A stretch of DNA of 64,000 bases from Chitinophagaceae bacterium UBA4407 (lineage in GTDB: Bacteria; Bacteroidota; Bacteroidia; Chitinophagales; Chitinophagaceae): assembly GCA_002390845.1 (NCBI GenBank), contig DGQT01000001.1, positions 1 through 64,000 of the forward strand. The letters are read 5' to 3'. This document shows positions 34,946 through 43,045 of the stretch, in pieces. The stretch's first letter is position 1; each line of letters opens with the position of its first letter. A program made the translations under genes and the position numbers. The notes beneath the pieces were generated by a model. It ran no database searches. It had not been told where the DNA came from and was given only the letters and a program-made list of their open reading frames with translations.

Positions 34946-35746
34946 ATGCAACATTCAGACTATACAGCACAAAAAATAAACGGCAGCATCAGCATCGATG
35001 GCGACATCGATAAACCTGTATGGAAAAACGCCAACTGGAGCAAACGCTTTGTGGATATGGTTACCGGCGAGCCCGGCATGTACAATACGCAAACCGCCCT
35101 GCTCTGGAACAACTTGCATTTGTACATCGCTTTTTATGCAGAAGAACCATTTGTTGAAGCGCATTTAACCGAACGCGACAGCATTGTTTTTTTAGAGAAT
35201 GACCTTGAAGTTTTTATCGATGGCGGCAACTGCTACTACGAGCTTGAAGTAAATGCCGCCAATACGGTGTACGAAGTATTCTTTATCTGGAAGGATGCTT
35301 ATACAAAAGGCAGCAAATTCGATGTTCCGCAGTTCAATGTACACCACCCGCAGGCATATACTTTTGGCGGCGATTACGACCGCAGCGGCGCCAGTTTTTG
35401 GAAAGGCACCAACCCACGTGGCATTCGTTGGGCATTCACCAATTTCGATATGCCCGGCCTGAAAACCGCCGTGCAGGTTGATGGCACTTTAAACAACAAC
35501 AGCGATATAGATAAAGGCTGGAGCCTGGAGATTGCCATACCCTGGAGCAGCCTGCAGTTACTCGCCAACGAAAGACCCATACCACCCGAAAAAGGCGATG
35601 TATGGAATATGTTTTTAGGCAGGTTTCAAAAGCTAATGCTCAGTGGCAAAGAAGTAACACCACACCCCGCAATGGCATTAAGCAGTCATGGTATTTACGA
35701 TACGCACCTGCCCGAAAAGTGGAGCAGGATTGAGTTTGCGGAGTAA
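34946..35746 (+). CDS. CBM9-like carbohydrate-binding protein
   Basis: 266-residue protein that appears to be a single carbohydrate-binding module family 9-like beta sandwich. Recognisable pieces: INGSISIDGDIDKPVWKNANW at the start, TQTALLWNNLHLYIAFYAEEPF, NDLEVFIDGGNCYYELEVNA and DKGWSLEIAIPWSSLQLLAN, all in the usual order. No signal peptide is visible from the chosen ATG, which is the first one. Bacteroidota proteins of this type bind sugars or are linked to polysaccharide use; catalytic residues are not evident. The gene's last codons plus the spacer after it appear again, decayed, at 36301-36378. Single gene, with repeat arms on both sides. Confidence 0.85.
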   Translation: MQHSDYTAQKINGSISIDGDIDKPVWKNANWSKRFVDMVTGEPGMYNTQTALLWNNLHLYIAFYAEEPFVEAHLTERDSIVFLENDLEVFIDGGNCYYELEVNAANTVYEVFFIWKDAYTKGSKFDVPQFNVHHPQAYTFGGDYDRSGASFWKGTNPRGIRWAFTNFDMPGLKTAVQVDGTLNNNSDIDKGWSLEIAIPWSSLQLLANERPIPPEKGDVWNMFLGRFQKLMLSGKEVTPHPAMALSSHGIYDTHLPEKWSRIEFAE

Positions 35747-35769
35747 TAACAATTAATACATCTTGTTTA

Positions 35770-35880
35770 CCCATCTGAAGAATAAGCATGAAGCTTTACT
35801 TGCGTCGCACTCGTGTGCAGTAGGATTATACATTGGGCTTTAACGAAGCGAAGATCGAAGCGAACGCTGTTGGCGCAGAC
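35770..35880. repeat. Dispersed palindromic element, extended left arm
   Basis: Core TTGCGTCGCA at 35800-35809, inner flank to GCGAAGATCGAAGCG near 35861. It directly follows the CBM9-like gene; this junction is copied in decayed form at 36301-36378. Confidence 0.75.
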
Positions 35881-36007
35881 GCGAACAGCAGCGAAAAGTT
35901 CATTAGCTTTACAACATACATTAAACATTAAACGATCTGTAGCATTTTTTCCTAACAACTATTGCAGCGATTTTCTTACAGCAAAATGATTTAAATCTAT
36001 AAATTTT

Positions 36008-36214
36008 ATGTCACACAATTGGAAGCAGTACAAAAGAAAAGGCTTGTCAGAAATGCGGCCTTATGAAAAAGATGAAGATTTGTCTGGGGTAAGTGTCAGT
36101 GAACAAGATGACCCTGAAAATGACATGGGCATGATTGCGCGCAATCCCAAAAACCATGCAGACCAATGGTATGTCGCCCGAAAGTATTTTGAAGATAATT
36201 TCGAAGAAGCATAA
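36008..36214 (+). CDS. Small hypothetical protein
   Basis: 68-residue soluble, very acidic and polar protein with no signal peptide. The order is a basic Trp-containing start (SHNWKQYKRKG), an acidic middle (RPYEKDEDLSGVSVSEQDD, then PENDMG) and an aromatic end (DQWYVARKYFEDNFEEA). The phrase MIARNPKNHADQWYVARKYF suggests a compact helical tail. It has a plausible ATG after an AT-rich run and is co-oriented with the CBM9-like gene, 260 nt away. Small acidic proteins with similar tails occur in other Bacteroidota genomes as unnamed proteins, as far as I recall. No function is proposed. Confidence 0.6.
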   Translation: MSHNWKQYKRKGLSEMRPYEKDEDLSGVSVSEQDDPENDMGMIARNPKNHADQWYVARKYFEDNFEEA

Positions 36215-36264
36215 TTTATTACCAAGTGGCTACACTATTAGAGCGTGTTCACTTCCTTAGATCT

Positions 36265-36302
36265 CTCAGCTCTGTTTCGTGTCTCCAAGAAACAGGGCTG
36301 AG
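36265..36302. repeat. Inverted repeat after the small acidic gene
   Basis: CTCAGCTCTGTTTC (36265-36278) and GAAACAGGGCTGAG (36289-36302): 14-bp stem with one mismatch, 10-nt loop. No T run follows on either strand. Confidence 0.5.
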
Positions 36303-36339
36303 GTTGAATTTGCGGAATAAACAAATACATTTTATTATC

Positions 36340-36780
36340 CAACTGAAGAATAAGCATGAAGCTTTTGTTGCGTCGTACTCTTGTACATTCGGATTATATA
36401 ATGAGCTTTTACTAATAGCGAAGATTTAGAAGAACTGTTTCGGGGGGACACGAACCTTTAGGGCGTACCATTCTTGATATGCAGGGGAATGCCATCAGTA
36501 AAACCACAAACGGTAACAGTACTTGTTCTGTAAATGTAAAAAAACTTGTAGCCGGAACTTATTACGTTAAGATTGATGTAGATGGTAAAACCGAAACTAT
36601 AAAATTTATAAAGGAATAAAAAGAATGCCTTCTCTATGCTATTGGTCAGCGACCAACAGAGGCCGAAGACTTCGCTTCAATCTACGCTTTGGTAAAAGCC
36701 CAATCATAATCCGGACGTATAAGAGTGCGACGCAAGAAAAGCTTCATTCATATTCTCTTGCCTGGCTAAAAAAATAACTT
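36340..36780. repeat. Dispersed palindromic element, facing pair enclosing a gene fragment
   Basis: Left core TTGCGTCGTA (one base changed) at 36368-36377, right core TGCGACGCAA at 36726-36735, outer end TGCCTGGCT near 36770. The right inner flank CTTTGGTAAAAGCCCAATCA is well kept. Unlike other pairs, about 350 nt lie between the cores, including a T9SS gene remnant. It falls within the 635-nt spacer 36215-36849. Confidence 0.72.
36452..36619 (+). pseudogene. Remnant of a T9SS type A sorting domain
   Basis: Open frame without a start codon that codes for about 55 residues: EPLGRTILDMQGNAIS, SVNVKKLVAGTYYVKIDVDG and a final TIKFIKE before the stop. This is the second half of a type IX secretion type A C-terminal domain, matching the ends of the proteins at 55762 and 57887 (for example LTAGVYMVQVKTSKQ). 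The PNP-containing first half and the whole parent protein are missing. Upstream bases are out of character (CGGGGGGACACG). The fragment sits inside a facing repeat pair, so it was probably left behind or carried there by a rearrangement. Confidence 0.75.
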
Positions 36781-36799
36781 GCGAAATTTTACAGCATAA

Positions 36800-36830
36800 A
36801 AAAAGAGGAAGCTGGTTGCTTCCTCTTTTT
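36800..36830 (-). terminator. Rho-independent terminator of rpoC
   Basis: Perfect 13-bp stem AAAAAGAGGAAGC/GCTTCCTCTTTTT with a 5-nt loop, 20 nt after the rpoC stop codon. The T run on the minus strand fits termination of rpoC. Confidence 0.9.
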
Positions 36831-36849
36831 AATTATCGTTTTTGAACGC

Positions 36850-39800
36850 TTATTCTTCGTCGTCGAAGTTCATTACTTCACGTGCAGTTGAAAGTAATTC
36901 GTATTCTTCTTTGCTGCCTACAATTACGTTATCGAATTCTTTCTGGCCTGTACCTGCAGGGATGAGGTGACCGGTAATTACATTCTCTTTTAAGCCAAGC
37001 ATGTAATCGGTTTTGCCCTGTATAGCTGCAGAACTAAGCACTTTGGTAGTTTCCTGGAACGATGCGGCGGATATCCAACTTTGTACACCGAGAGAAGCTT
37101 TGGTAATACCTAGCAATACAGGTGTAGCGGTTGCGGGTTCTGCATCTCTTACTTCGGCCAGCTTTTTATCGGAGCGGCGGAGGATAGAGTTCTCTTCGCG
37201 GAATTCACGAACGGTAACAATCTGACCGGCCCTGAATTTAGAGCTGTCGCCTGGGTTGGTGATTACCTTCTTGTCAAAGATGCGGTCGTTCTCTTCGTTA
37301 AAGTCGTACCTGTCTTCAAGATCTTCTTCAAGGAACCTTGTATCGCCGGCATGAACAATTTCAACCTTCTTCATCATCTGGCGAACGATAACTTCAACGT
37401 GCTTATCATTGATACGCACACCCTGTAAACGGTAAACTTCCTGAATTTCATTTACCACATATTCCTGAACTGCGAACGGACCTTTAATAGCAAGAATATC
37501 GGCAGGAGCTGTTTGTCCGTCTGACATTGGTGTACCTGCTTTTACAAAGTCACCATCCTGAACAAGGATCTGGCGGGTAAGCGGCACAAGGTATTTTTTT
37601 ACAACACCATCTTTTGCTTCTACCACAATTTCTCGGTTACCACGTTTTACGTTACCAAATGCAACCACACCATCAATTTCGCAAACAACTGCTGGGTTAC
37701 TTGGGTTACGAGCTTCGAACAGCTCAGTTACACGAGGAAGACCCCCGGTGATATCACCGCTTTTACGCATGGTTCTTGGAATCTTGGCAATTACCTGGCC
37801 TGCCTTAACTGAATCGCCTTCTTCAACAATCAGGCGGCTTCCTACAGGAAGGTTATAAGTTTTTGTGTCCTTGCCTTCTACTATAAGACCCGGAATCTTG
37901 GTTTTATCTTTTGTTTCAATAACTACTTTGTCGCGGTGCCCTGTTTGCTCATCAGCTTCTTCACGGAAAGTGATGCCTTCTATAACGCTATCAAACTTAA
38001 TTTCACCTGCGATTTCAGAAATGATTACGTTATTAAATGGATCCCATGTACAGATCACTTCGCCTTTCTTAACATATTGACCGTCTTTAACTACCAAAGT
38101 AGCACCATAGGGGATATTGTTAGTAATCAGCAGCCTGTCATTTTTTAAATCCATTGTACGCACCTCACCGGTACGACCAATTACAACAGGAACTTTCTCA
38201 CCTTCGTTATTAACTGTTTGTACAGTACGCAATCCATCGAACTGAATTGTACCTTCGAACCTGGCAGTTAAAGAAGATTCTACAGATGAAGAACCCGCAA
38301 CACCACCCACGTGGAAGGTACGTAAGGTAAGCTGGGTACCAGGCTCACCAATTGATTGTGCAGCAATAATACCTACTGCATCTCCCTTTTGAGTTATATA
38401 GCCTGTAGCTAGGTTTTTGCCATAACATTTCACACATACACCACGTTTACACTCACAAGTTAATACAGAACGGATTTCCACAGTTTCTATACCAACTTCT
38501 TCAATGTAGTTTGCAACATCGGCGGAGATTTCAAGACCAGCTTCAATGATTAACTCATCCGTTAAAGGATGATAAACATTATGCAATGAAGTACGGCCTT
38601 CAATCCTGTCTGATAATGGCTCAATAATGTCTTCATTATCTTTTAAAGCACTGGTAGCAATACCGCGCAATGTTCCGCAATCTTCTTCACCAATAACTAC
38701 ATCCTGTGCTACGTCAACCAAACGACGGGTAAGGTAACCTGCATCTGCCGTTTTAAGTGCTGTATCCGCAAGACCTTTACGTGCACCGTGTGTAGAGATA
38801 AAGTAATCCAATACATTCAATCCACCTTTAAAATTGGAGAGAATCGGGTTTTCAATAATTTCAGAGCCGCTGCTTCCACTTTTTCTTGGCTTTGCCATTA
38901 ATCCCCTGATACCAGCCAACTGTTTAACCTGTTGTTTGGAGCCACGGGCACCAGAATCAAGCATCATATAAACAGAATTAAAACCCTGTTTATCAGTTTG
39001 CATTTCACGGATGAGTGTTTCGGTAATGCGGGTATCTACACGGCTCCAGATATCAATAACCTGGTTGTAACGTTCATTGTTGGTGATAAGACCCATATTA
39101 TAGTTATCCCAAACTTCATCAACTTCTACTTTGGCCTGATCAAGCAATTCATTTCTCATTGCAGGAATTATCAGGTCATTGATACTAAACGACAAGCCAC
39201 CGCGGAATGCCATACGGAAACCAAGTGTCTTAATATCATCAAGGAACTTGGCAGTTTTGGGAACATTCGTGATCTTAATAATATCCCCGATAATTTCCCT
39301 GAGATTTTTCTTAGTAAGCAAAGCATTAATATAACCAACTTCAATCGGCACATGCTGGTTAAACAGAACCCTGCCCACAGTGGTATCAATTAGTTTTTTA
39401 ACCAACTGTCCGTTTTCACGAACTGGTGTTTTAACTTTTATAGGAGCATGTAAATCTACCCGGTTTTCGTTGTATGCAATAACCACCTCATCCATACTGT
39501 AAAAGCTCATGCCTTCGCCTTTTACCTTTTCAGTATCGGTACTCTTCTTAGGTTTAGTTATATAATACAGACCCAATACCATGTCCTGTGAAGGAAGGGT
39601 AATAGGTGTGCCATTTTGAGGATTCAAAATATTATGTGCTGACAACATGAGTAATTGCGCTTCCAGAATTGCAGCACTACTCAAAGGAACATGTACCGCC
39701 ATTTGGTCACCATCAAAGTCAGCATTAAACGCTGAAGTTACCAAAGGGTGCAATTGTATTGCTTTACCCTCTACCAGTTTTGGCTGGAAAGCCTGAATGG

Positions 39801-41139
39801 ATAAACGGTGCAATGTTGGGGCACGGTTAAGCATTACCGGATGCCCCTTTAATATATTTTCGAGGATATCCCAAACAACAGCATCTTTTCTATCCACCAG
39901 TTTCTTGGCAGATTTTACTGTTTTTACAATACCTCTTTCAATTAATTTTCGAATAATAAATGGCTTGAACAATTCCGCGGCCATATCTTTCGGTAACCCG
40001 CACTCATGCATTTTAAGATCCGGGCCAACCACAATTACTGAACGTCCGGAATAGTCAACACGTTTACCCAAAAGGTTCTGACGGAAACGGCCTTGTTTAC
40101 CTTTTAGAACATCTGATAAAGATTTTAAGGCACGGCCACCTTCGGCTTTTACGGCATTTGATTTACGTGAGTTATCAAATAAACTATCAATCGCTTCCTG
40201 AAGCATACGTTTTTCATTACGCAGGATTACTTCAGGTGCTTTGATCTCCAGCAAACGCTTTAAACGGTTATTGCGTATAATAACACGGCGGTATAGATCA
40301 TTTAAATCAGAAGAGGCAAAACGACCGCCATCCAAAGGAACCAATGGACGAAGTTCTGGCGGAATTACAGGAATATACTGCATTACCATCCACTCCGGGC
40401 GGTTGGTAATTCTTGTACCAGCATCCCGGAAAGATTCAACAACACTCAAACGTTTTAAAGCATCTGCTTTACGTTGCTGTGAAGTTTCATTTGCAGCTGA
40501 ATTACGCAGTGAAAAACTTAATTCGTCAAGTTCAATCCGCTGCAAAAGATCATGTACAGCTTCAGCACCCATTTTGGCGATAAACTTCATAGGATCATCG
40601 TCAGGCAGATACTGGTTGTCCTTTGGAAGATTGTCTATAATGTCAAGATACTCTTCTTCAGAAAGCAGGTCGCCACTTTTTAAGCCTTTGTCTTCACGAA
40701 TACCGGCCTGAATTACGGCATATCTTTCATAATAAACTATGCTTTCCAGCTTCTTGGAACTCATTCCAAGCAGGTAACCAATTTTATTGGGAAGGCTTTT
40801 GAAGTACCAGATATGTACTACAGGTACAACCAATTTAATATGGCCCATGCGTTCGCGGCGTACTTTCTTTTCAGTAACTTCTACACCGCAACGATCGCAC
40901 ACGATACCTTTGTAGCGAATACGTTTGTATTTGCCACAGGCGCACTCATAATCCTTCACCGGGCCAAAAATCCTTTCGCAAAACAAACCATCGCGTTCAG
41001 GTTTGTAAGTACGGTAGTTAATCGTTTCCGGCTTTAATACTTCGCCAAAACTGCGTTCCAAAATGCTGTCGGGAGACGCAAGACCAATCGTGATTTGTGA
41101 AAAAGTTGGTCTTGGACGGTTGTCTTTTTTAATGGCCAT
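36850..41139 (-). CDS. rpoC: DNA-directed RNA polymerase beta' subunit
   Basis: Largest subunit of RNA polymerase, 1429 residues, normal for Bacteroidota. The N-terminal zinc ribbon has C66, C68, C81 and C84. The catalytic NADFDGD loop binding Mg is at residues 472-478. The second zinc site is CECKRGVCVKC (about 900), followed by the long trigger-loop region with QSIGEPGTQLTLRTFHVGG. The C terminus is VMNFDDEE. Its start ATG at 41139 is followed by MAIKKDNRPRPTF, the usual Bacteroidota N terminus. Normally rpoB lies directly upstream; here the upstream gene is carB and rpoB is absent from the window. A -7 box TACCTTTG 206 nt upstream suggests it has its own promoter. A strong terminator follows. 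Confidence 0.98.
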   Translation of the reverse strand: MAIKKDNRPRPTFSQITIGLASPDSILERSFGEVLKPETINYRTYKPERDGLFCERIFGPVKDYECACGKYKRIRYKGIVCDRCGVEVTEKKVRRERMGHIKLVVPVVHIWYFKSLPNKIGYLLGMSSKKLESIVYYERYAVIQAGIREDKGLKSGDLLSEEEYLDIIDNLPKDNQYLPDDDPMKFIAKMGAEAVHDLLQRIELDELSFSLRNSAANETSQQRKADALKRLSVVESFRDAGTRITNRPEWMVMQYIPVIPPELRPLVPLDGGRFASSDLNDLYRRVIIRNNRLKRLLEIKAPEVILRNEKRMLQEAIDSLFDNSRKSNAVKAEGGRALKSLSDVLKGKQGRFRQNLLGKRVDYSGRSVIVVGPDLKMHECGLPKDMAAELFKPFIIRKLIERGIVKTVKSAKKLVDRKDAVVWDILENILKGHPVMLNRAPTLHRLSIQAFQPKLVEGKAIQLHPLVTSAFNADFDGDQMAVHVPLSSAAILEAQLLMLSAHNILNPQNGTPITLPSQDMVLGLYYITKPKKSTDTEKVKGEGMSFYSMDEVVIAYNENRVDLHAPIKVKTPVRENGQLVKKLIDTTVGRVLFNQHVPIEVGYINALLTKKNLREIIGDIIKITNVPKTAKFLDDIKTLGFRMAFRGGLSFSINDLIIPAMRNELLDQAKVEVDEVWDNYNMGLITNNERYNQVIDIWSRVDTRITETLIREMQTDKQGFNSVYMMLDSGARGSKQQVKQLAGIRGLMAKPRKSGSSGSEIIENPILSNFKGGLNVLDYFISTHGARKGLADTALKTADAGYLTRRLVDVAQDVVIGEEDCGTLRGIATSALKDNEDIIEPLSDRIEGRTSLHNVYHPLTDELIIEAGLEISADVANYIEEVGIETVEIRSVLTCECKRGVCVKCYGKNLATGYITQKGDAVGIIAAQSIGEPGTQLTLRTFHVGGVAGSSSVESSLTARFEGTIQFDGLRTVQTVNNEGEKVPVVIGRTGEVRTMDLKNDRLLITNNIPYGATLVVKDGQYVKKGEVICTWDPFNNVIISEIAGEIKFDSVIEGITFREEADEQTGHRDKVVIETKDKTKIPGLIVEGKDTKTYNLPVGSRLIVEEGDSVKAGQVIAKIPRTMRKSGDITGGLPRVTELFEARNPSNPAVVCEIDGVVAFGNVKRGNREIVVEAKDGVVKKYLVPLTRQILVQDGDFVKAGTPMSDGQTAPADILAIKGPFAVQEYVVNEIQEVYRLQGVRINDKHVEVIVRQMMKKVEIVHAGDTRFLEEDLEDRYDFNEENDRIFDKKVITNPGDSSKFRAGQIVTVREFREENSILRRSDKKLAEVRDAEPATATPVLLGITKASLGVQSWISAASFQETTKVLSSAAIQGKTDYMLGLKENVITGHLIPAGTGQKEFDNVIVGSKEEYELLSTAREVMNFDDEE

Positions 41140-41180
41140 ATTAAAAATTGCAATTTTTTTGAAAAATTTGTTCTGAATTT

Positions 41181-41515
41181 TTGTACCCGGCTTTTACAGC
41201 CTTTCTCACCGTTCCTTGCGTCGCACACGTTAACTGTAACGCCCTGATGAACAGGGAATTACAGATAATATTTATACAACTGTAAAAGGATAATAATACT
41301 TTGAAAACCCGGTTGGATACAATACTTCAAAATGCATAAGTCGGCAAAGGTAATAATTATAGCAAAACCAAAAACAGAAAGTTTTATTTCTTTCTCTTTT
41401 TATTGTTTTGATCTTGCTAAATTTTCAGCGGCTGTTGAAAGCCCAATAGAATTGATGCCGTAAAAGTGTGCGACGCAAGGAACGGTGAAAAAAGATGAAA
41501 AGCCGGGCAAAAAAA
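41181..41515. repeat. Dispersed palindromic element, long facing pair upstream of rpoC
   Basis: Outer end TACCCGGC at 41184-41191; CACCGTTCCTTGCGTCGCAC (41209-41228) is matched exactly by its complement up to about 41487, giving a 22-nt perfect inverted repeat. Outer end GCCGGGC plus an A run at 41502-41515. The cores are 41216-41225 and 41469-41478. Most of the 399-nt rpoC-carB spacer is this element; the candidate rpoC promoter lies between the arms. Confidence 0.85.
41345..41352 (-). promoter_or_regulatory. Candidate -7 box of rpoC
   Basis: TACCTTTG on the minus strand, matching TAnnTTTG, with a TTTTTG about 16 nt upstream as a possible -33 element. A leader of about 200 nt before the rpoC ATG would contain the left repeat arm. 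Confidence 0.5.
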
Positions 41516-41538
41516 TATCCCTCCAGTTTACACGGGGT

Positions 41539-42732
41539 TTATTTACTTAAATACATGCTTTTCTCTTTATACAAAGTGCGGAAATAAGGATCGCGCAGGT
41601 CTTTGATGAAACGGATCGCTTCGCCGGTGCTCTTCATTTCCGGGCCAAGCTCTTTATTTACATTGGGAAATTTATTAAAGCTGAAAACAGGTTCTTTTAT
41701 AGCAAAACCCTTGAGTTTTTTCTCAAAAGTAAAATCTTTCAATTTTGCGGCACCCAGCATTACCTTGGTTGCAATATTCAAATAAGGTATTTGATATGCT
41801 TTAGCGATGAAAGGCGTAGTGCGACTGGCTCGGGGGTTTGCCTCTATAACGTAAACTTTGCCATCCTTAATTGCAAACTGAATATTGATCAATCCGCGAA
41901 TATCCAACGAACGGGCAATTTTTTCGGCATAAAACTCCATCGTGGTGATTACCAAAGGGGTAAGATTAAAGGCTGGCAATACGGCGTTACTATCGCCGCT
42001 ATGGATGCCGGCCGGCTCAATATGTTCCATTACACCCATTACATGAAAATCTTCGCCATCGAAAATGCCATCTATTTCTGCTTCCTGGCAGCGATCTAGA
42101 AAATGGTCGATCAGTATTTTATTGTCAGGCAGGTGTTTTATCAGGCTGATTACCGCTTTTTCCAGTTCTTCATCGTTAATTACAATACGCATTCTTTGCC
42201 CTCCGAGTACGTAGCTTGGGCGCACCAGTACCGGAAATCCAACTTTTTTTGCAACTTCTATGGCTTCATCGGCATTAAAAGCGGTGCCATATTCGGGGTA
42301 AGGTATTTCCAGCTCTTTCAGCAAATCGCTAAAGCGGCCGCGGTCTTCGGCAATATCCATACTGTCGAACGAAGTGCCGACGATCCTGATACCTTTCTCG
42401 TGCAGGCGTTTCGCCAGTTTAAGGGCTGTTTGACCACCTAATTGTACAATTACGCCGTCTGGTTTCTCCAACTCAATAATTTCCCAAAGGTGTTCCCAGT
42501 AAACCGGTTCAAAGTAAAGTTTATCTGCCATGTCAAAATCGGTACTCACGGTTTCGGGGTTGCAGTTGATCATAATCGATTCGTAGCCACATTCTTTTAT
42601 GGCCAGCAAACCGTGCACGCAGCAATAATCAAACTCAATACCCTGGCCAATTCTGTTAGGGCCGCTACCCAAAACAATGATTTTCTTTTTTTGCGATGGT
42701 ATAGATTCGTTGGAGGAAATTGTATGATTCAT
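41539..42732 (-). CDS. carB: Carbamoyl-phosphate synthase large subunit, C-terminal half (split)
   Basis: 397 residues from the ATG at 42732; the frame extends to a TTG at 42750 that would overlap the -7 box. It matches only the second ATP-grasp half of CarB, the half that phosphorylates carbamate to carbamoyl phosphate for arginine and pyrimidine synthesis. Seen: VLGSGPNRIGQGIEFDYCCV at the start, ETVSTDFDMADKLYFEP, VRPSYVLGGQRMRIV, the metal and ATP residues of VYVIEANPRASRTTPF, and FNKFPNVNKELGPEMKSTGE near the end. The first ATP-grasp half, oligomerisation domain and allosteric MGS domain are absent. Own promoter and full ATP-site motifs suggest a working split gene whose partner is elsewhere, rather than a decayed piece. 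Confidence 0.85.
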   Translation of the reverse strand: MNHTISSNESIPSQKKKIIVLGSGPNRIGQGIEFDYCCVHGLLAIKECGYESIMINCNPETVSTDFDMADKLYFEPVYWEHLWEIIELEKPDGVIVQLGGQTALKLAKRLHEKGIRIVGTSFDSMDIAEDRGRFSDLLKELEIPYPEYGTAFNADEAIEVAKKVGFPVLVRPSYVLGGQRMRIVINDEELEKAVISLIKHLPDNKILIDHFLDRCQEAEIDGIFDGEDFHVMGVMEHIEPAGIHSGDSNAVLPAFNLTPLVITTMEFYAEKIARSLDIRGLINIQFAIKDGKVYVIEANPRASRTTPFIAKAYQIPYLNIATKVMLGAAKLKDFTFEKKLKGFAIKEPVFSFNKFPNVNKELGPEMKSTGEAIRFIKDLRDPYFRTLYKEKSMYLSK

Positions 42733-42747
42733 TCTTGAGAAATTGCG

Positions 42748-42755
42748 CAAAAGTA
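42748..42755 (-). promoter_or_regulatory. Candidate -7 box of the carB half gene
   Basis: TACTTTTG on the minus strand, 15 bases before the ATG at 42732, matching TAnnTTTG. It argues for the ATG start and for independent expression. Confidence 0.5.
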
Positions 42756-42811
42756 AGGGTATGCAAGGGTTTTGTAAAGATTAATTATACAGGTTTTTTT
42801 AAAGGCATTTT

Positions 42812-43021
42812 TGGACCCCCGGCTTATAGCATAAATGAGGCTTCCGTTGCGTCGCACACTTGAGCTGTTGGATCGCTTTCGGCAATATGCAATCAACTTT
42901 CGGGAATACAACCTGTTTTAATTGCTGCAGCCACACTGCCGATTGCAGAATTTGGTTCTGAATGTAGAAGTGTGCGACGCAACAAAAGTTTAATAGTAGT
43001 TCATCTGCCGGGCTCAAAAAC
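42812..43021. repeat. Dispersed palindromic element, facing pair
   Basis: Outer end ACCCCCGGC at 42814-42822, left core TTGCGTCGCA at 42847-42856, right core TGCGACGCAA at 42973-42982, outer end GCCGGGCTC with an A run at 43008-43021. It fills the spacer between the carB half gene and the FAD/Fe-S gene, so carB is bracketed by pairs. Confidence 0.83.
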
Positions 43022-43045
43022 TTTTCAAAGGAAAATTAGCGGCCA

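Noticed and set aside
36452..36619. Intact small T9SS-exported protein
   Set aside because: No start codon, no signal peptide and only the second half of the sorting domain; listed as a pseudogene fragment instead.
42733..43017. Short minus-strand frames between carB and the FAD/Fe-S gene
   Set aside because: They are translations of the facing repeat pair; peptides such as KCATQ mark the arm.
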